From Thomasclavelia sp. (GTDB lineage: Bacteria; Bacillota_I; Bacilli_A; Erysipelotrichales; Erysipelotrichaceae): DNA of 36,033 nucleotides. Below, piece after piece: positions 7,671-15,578 of the stretch. Where the stretch lies: NCBI GenBank assembly GCA_020024765.1, contig JAHHTG010000002.1:1-36033 (forward strand), written 5' to 3'. Under the pieces are notes generated by a model. That model ran no database searches and was not told the DNA's origin. It saw only the letters and a list, made by a program, of their open reading frames with translations. Positions within the stretch are counted from its first letter, which is position 1. Each line of letters opens with the position of its first letter. Position numbers and translations under genes: made by a program.

Positions 7671-7689
7671 AAGTTAACGCTGTTAACTT
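7671..7689. promoter_or_regulatory. TetR operator at the tetR promoter
   Basis: AAGTTAAC and GTTAACTT are perfect eight-base arms around GCT. A TATAAG/TATAAC -10-like stretch lies just upstream on the minus strand. Size, symmetry and position are typical for a TetR autoregulatory site. Confidence 0.7.
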
Positions 7690-7780
7690 ATAGTTATATT
7701 TTATGCTTAGAAAGAAAACTTTGCAAGCATGATGATTAACGAATTAATTTTGTCTATCTAGTAACTAACCGAAATTCATG

Positions 7781-7807
7781 TATAATTAGTATAAGGTCGT
7801 TTTGACC
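7781..7807 (+). promoter_or_regulatory. -10 box and 5' hairpin of the helical-protein gene
   Basis: TATAAT (7781-7786), preceded by ATG, should start transcription near 7793. GGTC (7795-7798) and GACC (7804-7807) then form a small hairpin at the very 5' end of the mRNA, just before AAAGGAG. The -35 region is weak. Confidence 0.5.
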
Positions 7808-7825
7808 GAAAGGAGTTTTGAAAAA

Positions 7826-8377
7826 ATGAATACTTTTGAAACAATCGAATTAATGCGCCAACATATCAGCGCAATCAATGAATATGCAACTAAACAAGTC
7901 GAAGGACAAACACAAGCCTTAGCTGATAAGGTATTTGCGATTTCTAATAAAACTAATAGCGTTATCGAATCTGCTATTAAAAAAGTTGAAGAAACTTCTA
8001 ATGAAGTTATTCAAGATGAAAACTACGAACAATTCCTTAGCAAGGTCGAAGAAAAATGTAATGACGCTTATGATTACACAATCAAAAAGATTGATGAATT
8101 AGTTCTAAACGAAAATTACGAAGCTAAACTACAAGAAGCTAGTAAACAAATTCAAGAAACATTTGATGCGATTACTTCAAATGAAGAAGTCCAAGAAGTT
8201 GTATCTTCAATCAAGGAAGTCAGTTACTCACTTCACCAACAATTAGAAGAATACTTCGCAAAGCCTGAAACTAAGGAAATGATTAAGCACGCTAAACAAA
8301 CAACTTTACGTTGTGCCGAAAAAGGTTATGCTGCACTTAAGAAATTCCTAGAAGAAAATCAAACAGACGCTGAATAA
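7826..8377 (+). CDS. all-helical, charged protein of unknown function
   Basis: A 183-aa protein predicted almost entirely helical and rich in Glu, Lys and Gln, with no signal peptide or membrane segment. A degenerate repeat is visible: DENYEQFLSKVEE near 64, NENYEAKLQEASK near 95, and weaker copies near 118 and 146, as in amphipathic coiled-coil or phasin/apolipoprotein-like proteins. I do not recognise a family. The frame can be extended to a TTG at 7802, but that would overlap the AAAGGAG, so the ATG at 7826 is the start. It is monocistronic: own promoter upstream and a strong terminator at 8387-8412. It may be a structural or surface-coating protein; this is a guess. Confidence 0.7.
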   Translation: MNTFETIELMRQHISAINEYATKQVEGQTQALADKVFAISNKTNSVIESAIKKVEETSNEVIQDENYEQFLSKVEEKCNDAYDYTIKKIDELVLNENYEAKLQEASKQIQETFDAITSNEEVQEVVSSIKEVSYSLHQQLEEYFAKPETKEMIKHAKQTTLRCAEKGYAALKKFLEENQTDAE

Positions 8378-8386
8378 TCGCTAAAC

Positions 8387-8412
8387 AATCCCCCTCAACG
8401 GGGATTTTTTTC
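8387..8412 (+). terminator. terminator of the helical-protein gene
   Basis: AATCCCC (8387-8393) pairs with GGGGATT (8400-8406) around a six-base loop, followed by a T run. It lies ten bases after the stop codon. Confidence 0.9.
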
Positions 8413-8442
8413 TTGTTGTGAGAGGGAATTATCTAGTAAAAT
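8413..8442 (+). promoter_or_regulatory. probable promoter of the lactate permease gene
   Basis: TTGTTG (8413-8418), 18 bases, TAAAAT (8437-8442), just downstream of a terminator and 27 bases before the ATG, which is preceded by AGGGGA. Confidence 0.5.
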
Positions 8443-8468
8443 AAACTCAACACAATAGGGGAATATTT

Positions 8469-10022
8469 ATGTTTAATCATGCAATCTTAAATTTTATACT
8501 GGCCATGTTGCCGATTCTTTGGTTGATTAGTGCCTTATGTATTTTCAAAATTAAGGCCCATGTCGCAAGTTTAACGACACTGGCTATTTCATTTATTGAA
8601 GCCATCATCTTTTGGCATATGCAACCTCTTCACGCAGCTTCAGCTGCACTTGAAGGCATCATCATGGCTTTCTGGCCGATTGTCGTCATTATCATTGCGG
8701 CTGTCTTTACTTATAATTTAACTGTCTATACCGGGGCAATGAATACAATCAAGAGAATGATTATCTCGGTAACGCCAGATAAACGTCTACTTGCCATCTA
8801 AATTGGTTGGTGCTTTGGTGGTTTCCTAGAAGGTATGGCAGGCTTTGGGGTCTCAATGGCGATTCCTGCTAGTATGCTTTGCGCCTTAGGTTTTGATCCA
8901 ATTATAGCCATCTTAGCTTGTCTTGTAGCTAATAGTTGTCCAACGATGTTTGGTTCTGTTGGTGTTCCAACGACAACTCTTGCGAATGTGACAAGTTTAA
9001 GTTCTAATAGCTTAGCTTATGCGCAAGCCATTATGACTTCTCCGCTCTTATTTATCTCGCCATTTATCATGATTATGATTGTCGGTAAAGGTGTTAAAGC
9101 ACTAAAAGATGTCTTGCCTTTTACGCTTGTCGCAAGTCTAAGTTTCCTAATTCCTAACTTCTTAACGGCAAAATATACAGGTGCTGAACTCGCAACCATC
9201 ATTGCTGGGATTTGTTCATTAAGTATTACCTTGTTGTATACAATGCATTACTCAAAGAAACACAAGACTCCGAAAGAATTCTTAATCAGTGCCCCAACTA
9301 CGGATGATCAAGTTGCCCTTAACTTCAAAAACATCTTAGTCGCATGGTCACCATTCTTATTAATCTTCATCTTTTTAGTTCTAACTAGTAAAATTGTTCC
9401 AATTATCAATGGTCCCTTAAGCTCAATTAAAACAGTCTTACAAATCTATCAAGGGCCTAACGCAACTCCTTATACCTTGAGCTGGTTTAGTGCTCCTGGC
9501 CTCATTATTTTCGTCGCCGGGATCATTGGTGGTCTAATTCAAAAATGTAACTTCGAAGGCTTTAAACATGTCTTTATCTTTACAATTCGTCAAATGTCAA
9601 AGACTATCATCACCATGACTGGTGTTCTTGCCTGTGCACGTATTATGGGCCATTCAGGTATGATTCAAGATATCGCTAATTTCTTAGTGGCCATGCTTGG
9701 AAGTTATTATCCACTAGCCGCACCCGCAATCGGGACAATTGGTACCTTCGTAACCGGTAGTGCAACAAGTTCCGGCGTCCTCTTTGGCAATGTCCAACTT
9801 GAAGCTGCACACGCAATTGGCGCTAATGAATTCTGGCTTGTCGGTAGTAATTCGCTCGGAACCGTTGCTGGCAAAATGATTTCACCACAAAGTATTGTGA
9901 TTGGTTGTGCATCATGTGACCTCAATGGTAAAGATGGCGAAATTCTTGCCAAGATTTTCAAATATGCTTTGGTATATATGATTATTGCTTCGATCATTGT
10001 TTATCTTGGAACCATCATTTAA
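8469..10022 (+). pseudogene. lctP: L-lactate permease, interrupted by an in-frame TAA
   Basis: Both parts belong to one LctP/LldP-family lactate:proton symporter of about 517 residues with some 12-14 membrane helices. The conserved family region around FGGFLEGMAGFGVSMAIPASM and NSCPTMFGSVGVPTTT lies just after the break, and SATSSGVLFGNVQ, AHAIG and GKMISPQSI near the C-terminus are also typical. Codon 111 (8799-8801) is TAA, in the middle of LLAI-stop-IGWCFGG, where homologues have a hydrophobic residue; a TTA leucine codon changed by one base would explain it. The frame is otherwise open on both sides. The first 110 residues alone could not form a transporter, and the ATG at 8835 has no usable ribosome binding site. 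Read as a recent point-mutation pseudogene or a sequence error. Confidence 0.9.
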
Positions 10023-10048
10023 ATTCATCACATTTAATACTATTAAAA

Positions 10049-10086
10049 GAGGTAGACTCCAGTTTTTAGTAACTGAGGTCTACCTC
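10049..10086. terminator. bidirectional terminator between convergent transcripts
   Basis: GAGGTAGAC (10049-10057) pairs with GTCTACCTC (10078-10086), and CAGTT/AACTG extend the stem inward. ATTTTTT follows on the plus strand and TTTTAAT on the minus strand. It ends the permease gene on one side and the whiA operon on the other, overlapping the last codon and stop of the protease gene. Confidence 0.85.
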
Positions 10087-10742
10087 ATTTTTTGTATCCA
10101 TTTAGTAAAATCTCGATCAATATCAGTACAGCGCAAGATTACCTGCAAATTAGTTTGTGAGAAATCGGCTAAGCGATATGCTTCGACATAACTATTAGTC
10201 CCAAGCTTTTCAATCAAATATTTTGTGAAAGCACCTGCAATCGGATATGTAATATTCGGGTCAGCATGATAGAAGTATTCATCATCAAGTAAATCAACAA
10301 CTTTCAAATATTGACCACTTGCAAGATATTCTTGAACCCAAATTTCATTTGCTTTACCAGCCTGCGTACGATCGAAATACATTGCTAAGCCTTCACGCAT
10401 AAAGACATATTCTGGTGTACTTAATAAATAAGAAATAATGTGGGCATCTTCATGAGGACCGATACATTTAATCTTATCGTTATAGACCGCATAAACATCA
10501 TGGGGCTTTTTCGCAAAACCATTGCATGGTTCATAATCGCCATAGGCTTCACCGACTGTTTCAGGTGTATCTAAGAGATAATAATCAATCTTGAATTTTG
10601 GTGTGACACCCAATGTCTTCACAATCACTTGATAGCTTTTCTCTTGTTCGGCAATAATGGAATCAATTTCTTTCGCTGCGAGTGAGTTAATTGGGAAATG
10701 AAAAACATAATGGTCGCTTGTTTTAATCATCATCTTTTCCAT
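10080..10742 (-). CDS. gluzincin-like metalloprotease (peptidase MA-like)
   Basis: A 220-aa soluble protein with the zinc-protease motif HEDAH at residues 97-101 (HExxH) and a downstream glutamate in MREGLAMYF (E117), the layout of gluzincins, where two His and a Glu hold zinc and the motif Glu is the base. The core resembles the peptidase MA-like family of small zincins; I cannot name a subfamily or substrate. No signal peptide is visible, so it is probably cytoplasmic. The ATG at 10742 follows GGGGAT; later in-frame ATGs (residues 4 and 5) are alternatives. It is the last gene of the operon, 20 bases after the acetyltransferase gene, and its stop lies in the shared terminator. Confidence 0.75.
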   Translation of the reverse strand: MEKMMIKTSDHYVFHFPINSLAAKEIDSIIAEQEKSYQVIVKTLGVTPKFKIDYYLLDTPETVGEAYGDYEPCNGFAKKPHDVYAVYNDKIKCIGPHEDAHIISYLLSTPEYVFMREGLAMYFDRTQAGKANEIWVQEYLASGQYLKVVDLLDDEYFYHADPNITYPIAGAFTKYLIEKLGTNSYVEAYRLADFSQTNLQVILRCTDIDRDFTKWIQKMR

Positions 10743-10762
10743 AATTTATCCCCTTCCCTAAT

Positions 10763-11680
10763 CTATAGTGATTCATGCATGAATAATGGCTTATTCACAA
10801 TTTCCATCGCCGCTTTTGGCGTTTTGACATCACTATCAAATAATTTATTCCATAAGTCATAATCATTAATTCTGACCATTGTATAGTCACTAACTTCATA
10901 TGACACATTTTCATAGATGCGACTTAAGTCTTCATACTCGCTGACTGTTAACTTAACTGTTTCAGCAAGTTTTATCGCAAAGCCCAACATACAATCTAGA
11001 GTCTTTAAATCAAGATAAACACATTCATCAATATTGACAGTGTCACCATCTAAACTAAAGATGATATAACCACGAATTTGGCCATGATTTTTATCATAGA
11101 AGGCTTGTACAAACATTTCAGTACGAGCTACTTCTTCAAGGTATAATTCAAAATCCTCTATTGAACGCATCTTATAACCAGTAAAATGTTTAACAAAACG
11201 ACCATAGACATGCAATAAGTCTTCAATCTTGTAATCTTGTGGGATTGCATTACTGCATTGGTTAGTATAGTTATCATGATTAAAAGTATAAGTATGACGT
11301 TTATAGACAATCTCAAAACCAAACGGTTCATAAAGTTTTGGATTATATGCTTGAATGAGTGTCAACAATTCTTGATGTTCGAGTTGGCTGAGTACTTCAT
11401 TCATTAAAACACGCATATAACCTTTTCTTTTGTGTTCAGGTTTTGTCGCAACCCCTAGAATCATTGAAGTAGCCAGCATGCGATTATTAATCATATAAGG
11501 ACTTCGATGGGCGTGCAGCATACTTACAATTTCGCCATCTTGTTCTAAGACAAAATGTTTTCCTTTATCATAGGCACAATCAAAATAGTAGTCTGTATAA
11601 CCACCATCATCAAACGCAAAGGCTTCTTGCCAGATTGTCTTTAATTCATTCTTTTCTTCGGGTTTGGCATATCTAATCAT
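10763..11680 (-). CDS. GNAT family N-acetyltransferase (Eis-like)
   Basis: A 305-aa protein whose N-terminal 150 residues are a GNAT fold. The acetyl-CoA pyrophosphate loop is seen in VATKPEHKRKGYMRVLM (77-93), and YEPFGFE near 117 is the typical late GNAT motif. The C-terminal half (about 150-305) forms a second domain as in the two-domain Eis/MccE-like acetyltransferases (PF13527 group). The acceptor is unknown. Its ATG overlaps the TGA of the preceding DUF2156 gene by four bases (ATGA), so the two are translated together. These paired acyltransferase-fold genes sit at the end of the whiA operon and have no evident link to it beyond co-transcription. Confidence 0.85.
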   Translation of the reverse strand: MIRYAKPEEKNELKTIWQEAFAFDDGGYTDYYFDCAYDKGKHFVLEQDGEIVSMLHAHRSPYMINNRMLATSMILGVATKPEHKRKGYMRVLMNEVLSQLEHQELLTLIQAYNPKLYEPFGFEIVYKRHTYTFNHDNYTNQCSNAIPQDYKIEDLLHVYGRFVKHFTGYKMRSIEDFELYLEEVARTEMFVQAFYDKNHGQIRGYIIFSLDGDTVNIDECVYLDLKTLDCMLGFAIKLAETVKLTVSEYEDLSRIYENVSYEVSDYTMVRINDYDLWNKLFDSDVKTPKAAMEIVNKPLFMHESL

Positions 11681-12573
11681 AATTTAACACTATATTTCTC
11701 TATTAAATAAGCTGGGTAGTAAGACAATTTTGACTTATGTAAATTTGGAAGACCCATATCCTCTTCACGATTTAATAATTCATAATCAAGATAATTTCTT
11801 GAAAAGAATTCTTTGATTAAAACTTGAGAAAGACCACGGAACTTGTGATTAGCTTTCTCGACGTTTTGTTGGATCATACGTTTACTTAGAGGGCTTGCAA
11901 TCAAGTAACCCTCAATATTACCATCAATACGGATAATGCAACCTTGGCAACCAATTTTTTCGTAGTTATCTAAAACTCTGATAATACCTTGTTTTTCAAA
12001 ATCCAACATCTCTTCATCAGTCTCGCTGTTTAAGACATAATCACGTAATTCAGTTCTATTAGCATCGGTGATTGGTTCATATTGATAGCGCTCGCCGTAT
12101 AAGACATAAAACTGATTTAAGTGATTACGTTTCTTTTGAAGTTTCTTACCGCTAAACGTGCGCATAGCATCTAAATGGTAAACGTAATCAAAGTTATTTC
12201 GGTCTTCTTCAATTTTAGCTGAACCAAAGTTAGCCATAATTGCTTCCATATATTCTTTCGTTACACTAATCAAATATAATTCTTCATTTGCTTCCGTAAA
12301 AATAACTTGAGCTTTCGCAAGATTATCCATCACTGCTTCAGCTTTACAAATTGGCAAATATAAATAGTAATGGTCTTGATATTCTGCTACAATCCACATG
12401 CATTCATCATTATGCATTTCATATAGTGGTGCTAGTTCAATCCATTCCATAATATTTAAAATATTTTGGCTACTTTCTTCATATTGCCTTAAAGATAAGT
12501 AGCCTTTGATTAAATCAATGTCATCATTGGTAATTTCTTGAAAATATTTCCCTAAAATTTTATTCCTCATCAT
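11677..12573 (-). CDS. DUF2156 (GNAT-fold) protein
   Basis: A protein of about 298 residues like the DUF2156 group (COG4866), related to the C-terminal acyltransferase domain of phosphatidylglycerol lysyltransferase. Diagnostic blocks are SGKKLQKKRNHLNQF in the middle, a GCIIRIDGNIEGYLI strand pair, and LNREEDMGLPNLHKSKLSYYP near the end. It lacks the membrane part of MprF, so a soluble aminoacyl- or acyltransferase is likely, acceptor unknown. The frame extends upstream to 12603, but the ATG pair at 12573/12570, overlapping the stop of the membrane-protein gene, is the more economical start. It shares ATGA with the next gene. Confidence 0.8.
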   Translation of the reverse strand: MMRNKILGKYFQEITNDDIDLIKGYLSLRQYEESSQNILNIMEWIELAPLYEMHNDECMWIVAEYQDHYYLYLPICKAEAVMDNLAKAQVIFTEANEELYLISVTKEYMEAIMANFGSAKIEEDRNNFDYVYHLDAMRTFSGKKLQKKRNHLNQFYVLYGERYQYEPITDANRTELRDYVLNSETDEEMLDFEKQGIIRVLDNYEKIGCQGCIIRIDGNIEGYLIASPLSKRMIQQNVEKANHKFRGLSQVLIKEFFSRNYLDYELLNREEDMGLPNLHKSKLSYYPAYLIEKYSVKL

Positions 12574-12820
12574 GAATTTCTTTCCGTTTATATTCAACAT
12601 CAATCACATCATCATGAACATGGTTCTCTTCGTAAATTGAATCATTTGAACTTCCTTCGTTCCAGACATGTTCTTGAGTTTTAACTTGATGCTTATAATA
12701 AAAATATAATCCTACAAATAATAAGATTACTAAGACAATAAACCATTTAATAAGTGGCCATAAAAACCACACTACTAAAAAGGTAATAATCCAATATAAG
12801 ATACCTTTTAAATCAATCAT
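12560..12820 (-). CDS. small membrane protein
   Basis: An 86-aa protein with a hydrophobic N-terminal half that forms one or two membrane helices (about residues 7-43, Trp- and Phe-rich, ending LYFYYK) and an acidic, His-containing C-terminal tail (about 45-86) that is probably cytoplasmic. I do not recognise a family. The ATG overlaps the stop of whiA by four bases and the gene end overlaps the start of the DUF2156 gene, so it is locked into this operon by translational coupling. Confidence 0.75.
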   Translation of the reverse strand: MIDLKGILYWIITFLVVWFLWPLIKWFIVLVILLFVGLYFYYKHQVKTQEHVWNEGSSNDSIYEENHVHDDVIDVEYKRKEIHDEE

Positions 12821-13752
12821 TTTAACTCCTTCGCAATGGCTTCGATTTTATCTAAGCGATGTTTAATTCCTGACTTTGAAATATTTTCACCAGTTGTCTC
12901 ATAATAGACATTAGTCAATTCATTTAAACTATAGTCTTGATATTTCATTCTTAGATCAATCACAACCTTTAATTTATCATTTAAATCATCATATTTGCCG
13001 TAACTGAAAATCTTCTTCATACTTTCAACTTGATTACGTGCAGCTTGAATTGACTTCATTTCATTGGCAATATCGCAGTTATTAAGACGTGTTAAGTTAT
13101 TCTTGAAATCACGACTAATACGTGTATTCTCAAAATCCATAACTGCTTCCTGAGCGCCAATACATTTCAAAAAGTCTGAAATCGCATCGGCTTTCTTTAA
13201 ATATATTACATATTTATTCCGACGTTTGGTGATTTTTGCCCCCAAATCAAATCGGTCCATTAATTTCGCAATAAAATTGGCATGGTTTTCAGAAATCACC
13301 GCTACTTCTAAATGATAGTTACTCTTCGACGGTGAGTTACATGAACCAAATGCCAAAAAGGCTCCTGCTAAATAAGCTCGAGCACAACAATCTTTAGCGA
13401 CAATGCTAAAAACCGGGTAATCCAATAACCCTTTATCGTTATATAATCCTAAATCTTCTAATATATTTCGTGGGTCATTCAATAATGTCACCACATAAAT
13501 ATTATTCTTACGTAAATTGGTTTTCTTTTCAACCATCAATTCCGTATCAATATTTTTGTAGATATTCTTTAAAAGAATCATGATGCGCTTGGCTGTAGTT
13601 GGATTTTCACTGCGCATCTTTAAAGTTAAACCACGAGAAGAGAAGGTCAAAGATGAAGTTAGTTGGATAAGCGCACTAAGTTCAGCTCTTTCGCAACACG
13701 ACTTCAAATCATTGTAGGAAACTTCTTGTTTAATTTCGCTGGTAAAAGACAT
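12817..13752 (-). CDS. whiA: sporulation/division regulator WhiA
   Basis: A 311-aa WhiA. The N-terminal region starts MSFTSEIKQEVSYN and includes the conserved cysteine pair CCERAEL. The LAGLIDADG-like fold follows, with AYLAGAFLAFGSCNSPSKSNYHLEV; the catalytic acids of homing endonucleases are not kept, as in all WhiA. The C-terminal helix-turn-helix is seen in YYETTGENISKSGIKHRL. In Bacillus WhiA is nucleoid-associated and affects chromosome segregation and division; in Streptomyces it drives sporulation septation. It starts at the stop of yvcK (shared base), the classical rapZ-yvcK-whiA order of Firmicutes. Confidence 0.96.
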   Translation of the reverse strand: MSFTSEIKQEVSYNDLKSCCERAELSALIQLTSSLTFSSRGLTLKMRSENPTTAKRIMILLKNIYKNIDTELMVEKKTNLRKNNIYVVTLLNDPRNILEDLGLYNDKGLLDYPVFSIVAKDCCARAYLAGAFLAFGSCNSPSKSNYHLEVAVISENHANFIAKLMDRFDLGAKITKRRNKYVIYLKKADAISDFLKCIGAQEAVMDFENTRISRDFKNNLTRLNNCDIANEMKSIQAARNQVESMKKIFSYGKYDDLNDKLKVVIDLRMKYQDYSLNELTNVYYETTGENISKSGIKHRLDKIEAIAKELK

Positions 13753-14696
13753 TAAGCAACCCTTTCTAGGATTTCTTCCACGACTTTTTTAATCTTGTCA
13801 CAGTCATGACGGACAAGTTCTCTTGAAAAATCAAGTAATGGTCGTTCCATGACTTCTTGTTTACAATTGCCTTTATCAAGAACTTCGCAACTATTCTCAG
13901 CTAGATACTTGCGGCTGATATAAAACGGAATATGTTCACAATGCTTAACAACTAAATCAATTGTTGCTCCATGATACTCCATCGCATCAATATGATCCTT
14001 TAAATCATAATCAAAGGTTTCATTATTCTCTGTCATACAATTCGCAAAATATACGCGTAGTGCTTTTGTTTTCTTTAAAGCTTCACGTATTTCAGGAATA
14101 ATGATGTTTGGCAAAATGCTTGTATAAACACTACCAATTCCATAGATGACAATATCAGCATTCTCAATCGCTGCTACAGCTTCTTTAGTAGCCTTCACAT
14201 CTTCGCGATAGAAAACTTCCTTGATATGATGGTTATAACTCGGAATACTAGCTTCCCCTTTGACAATCGTATCGTCATCCATTTTGGCATAAAGGGTAAT
14301 TGAATCAAGACTTGAAGGAATAATCTTACCCTGAACTTTTAAGACATCTGATAAGGTGATAATCGCCTGCATAAATGAACCAGTTGTTTGGGTTAAGGCC
14401 GTTAAAATTAAATTTCCTAAATTATGTCCTAAGAAATCAACATTATTTTCCATCCCCTCAAAACGAAAGTTCATTAAGTCAGCCATGAAGTCTTCGCGAC
14501 TAGCTAAAGCTACTAAGTTATTGCGTATATCACCCATCGCTGGAATATTATAAAAATTACGAATTCTACCAGTGGAACCACCATTGTCAGCCACTGTCAC
14601 GATCGCAGTAATATCAATATTCGCAATTGTCTTAATCCCTCTTAAAATCGTGGATTGACCATGTCCACCCCCGATGACGACTACTTTTTTATTCAT
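13752..14696 (-). CDS. yvcK: YvcK/GlmR family protein
   Basis: A 314-aa protein of the YvcK (GlmR) family, related to CofD 2-phospho-L-lactate transferase. The nucleotide-sugar-binding N-terminus VVVIGGGHGQSTILRGIK is at residues 5-22, followed by TVADNGGSTGRIR and PAMGDIRNNLVALA, then FLGHNLGNLILTAL and the GIGSVYTSILPNI block. In Bacillus it binds UDP-GlcNAc and directs carbon into cell-wall precursors during growth on gluconeogenic substrates. It lies three bases after rapZ, lacks a strong ribosome binding site and is probably translated by coupling to rapZ. The end overlaps whiA. Confidence 0.95.
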   Translation of the reverse strand: MNKKVVVIGGGHGQSTILRGIKTIANIDITAIVTVADNGGSTGRIRNFYNIPAMGDIRNNLVALASREDFMADLMNFRFEGMENNVDFLGHNLGNLILTALTQTTGSFMQAIITLSDVLKVQGKIIPSSLDSITLYAKMDDDTIVKGEASIPSYNHHIKEVFYREDVKATKEAVAAIENADIVIYGIGSVYTSILPNIIIPEIREALKKTKALRVYFANCMTENNETFDYDLKDHIDAMEYHGATIDLVVKHCEHIPFYISRKYLAENSCEVLDKGNCKQEVMERPLLDFSRELVRHDCDKIKKVVEEILERVA

Positions 14697-14699
14697 AAT

Positions 14700-15539
14700 T
14701 TATTTAATATCTCGATGTTTCTTCAAACAATTATACTTGTTTTGGTAACGATTATATAGATAGTTAACCAAAGTGGCACTGCGGTGTTGACCACCTGTAC
14801 AACCAACCGCAACAGTTAGATGACGCTTCCCTTCACTAGCGTAAGAATCAAACGTATAATCCAAGAAAGCATCCAAATATTTCACATACTCTTGGGTTTT
14901 ATGACTGTTCATGACAAAATCATAAACTGGTTGATCATTACCTGTTAAATGTTTAAGTTCTGGATAATAAAATGGATTCTCTAGGAAGCGCACATCAAAG
15001 ACAAGATCGGCATCTTGTGGCAAACCATTCTTAAAACCAAAACTCTCAAAAGAGATCGTAAATTTAGTATTGCGATCAACTTTAATGATATTTTCAACAA
15101 TTTTTTTAAGTTCGTAAGGACCAGTGTGTGTGGTATTGATGACGGTATAGTGTTCGCTATAATGACTGAGAATTTCCTTTTCAATCATAATTGCTTCTTC
15201 TAATGTGTTCGCTTTATTACCAACTAAAAGCGGATGGATTCGACGTGTAAATTTATAACGATTCAATAACGTTTCATATTCCGTATCGAGTAGAATTAAA
15301 TCTGTTTCCACATCCAAATTGTCGAAGCGTGAAAAGTACTCGGCTAAATCAGTAATTGGTAAAGTTATGCATACATTTTGATAACGAGCAGTCGTATCAT
15401 TTTCAATTAACTCGATTAAGTCATTAATCAATGGTGAAGGAAATTGGTCAATGCAGACATAACCTAAATCCTCAAGCACATTTGTCACACTAGTCTTACC
15501 GGCTCCTGAGAGTCCACTTACTAATAAAATTTTTTTCAT
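14700..15539 (-). CDS. rapZ: RNase adapter / nucleotide-binding protein RapZ (YvcJ)
   Basis: A 279-aa P-loop protein. Walker A GLSGAGKTSV is at residues 9-18; the C-terminal domain carries the signature GCTGGQHRSATLVNYLYNRY, which in E. coli RapZ forms the GlcN6P-binding pocket. In Gram-positives (YvcJ) it hydrolyses GTP and links cell-envelope metabolism to gene expression. It is 16 bases after uvrB. There is no Shine-Dalgarno before the ATG, but TATAAT lies only eight bases upstream (15548-15553) with TTGAAT further up, inside the uvrB 3' end, so an extra promoter giving a nearly leaderless mRNA is possible. Confidence 0.95.
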   Translation of the reverse strand: MKKILLVSGLSGAGKTSVTNVLEDLGYVCIDQFPSPLINDLIELIENDTTARYQNVCITLPITDLAEYFSRFDNLDVETDLILLDTEYETLLNRYKFTRRIHPLLVGNKANTLEEAIMIEKEILSHYSEHYTVINTTHTGPYELKKIVENIIKVDRNTKFTISFESFGFKNGLPQDADLVFDVRFLENPFYYPELKHLTGNDQPVYDFVMNSHKTQEYVKYLDAFLDYTFDSYASEGKRHLTVAVGCTGGQHRSATLVNYLYNRYQNKYNCLKKHRDIK

Positions 15540-15547
15540 ACATCTAT

Positions 15548-15578
15548 ATTATATACTAACTATCAGCCTTTAATTCAA
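15548..15578 (-). promoter_or_regulatory. possible internal promoter of rapZ
   Basis: TTGAAT (15573-15578), 17 bases, TATATA (15550-15555), or TATAAT at 15548-15553. The start would fall at or next to the rapZ ATG, which has no ribosome binding site. Confidence 0.4.

Noticed and set aside
8799..8801. Recoding or read-through of the permease TAA
   Set aside because: TAA is not a selenocysteine or pyrrolysine codon, no structure or special context is seen, and other genes in the window use TAA as a normal stop.
8835..10022. A separate gene starting at the ATG at 8835
   Set aside because: The ATG is internal to a conserved permease motif, AGAAGG ends only one base before it, and the protein would lack its first helices.
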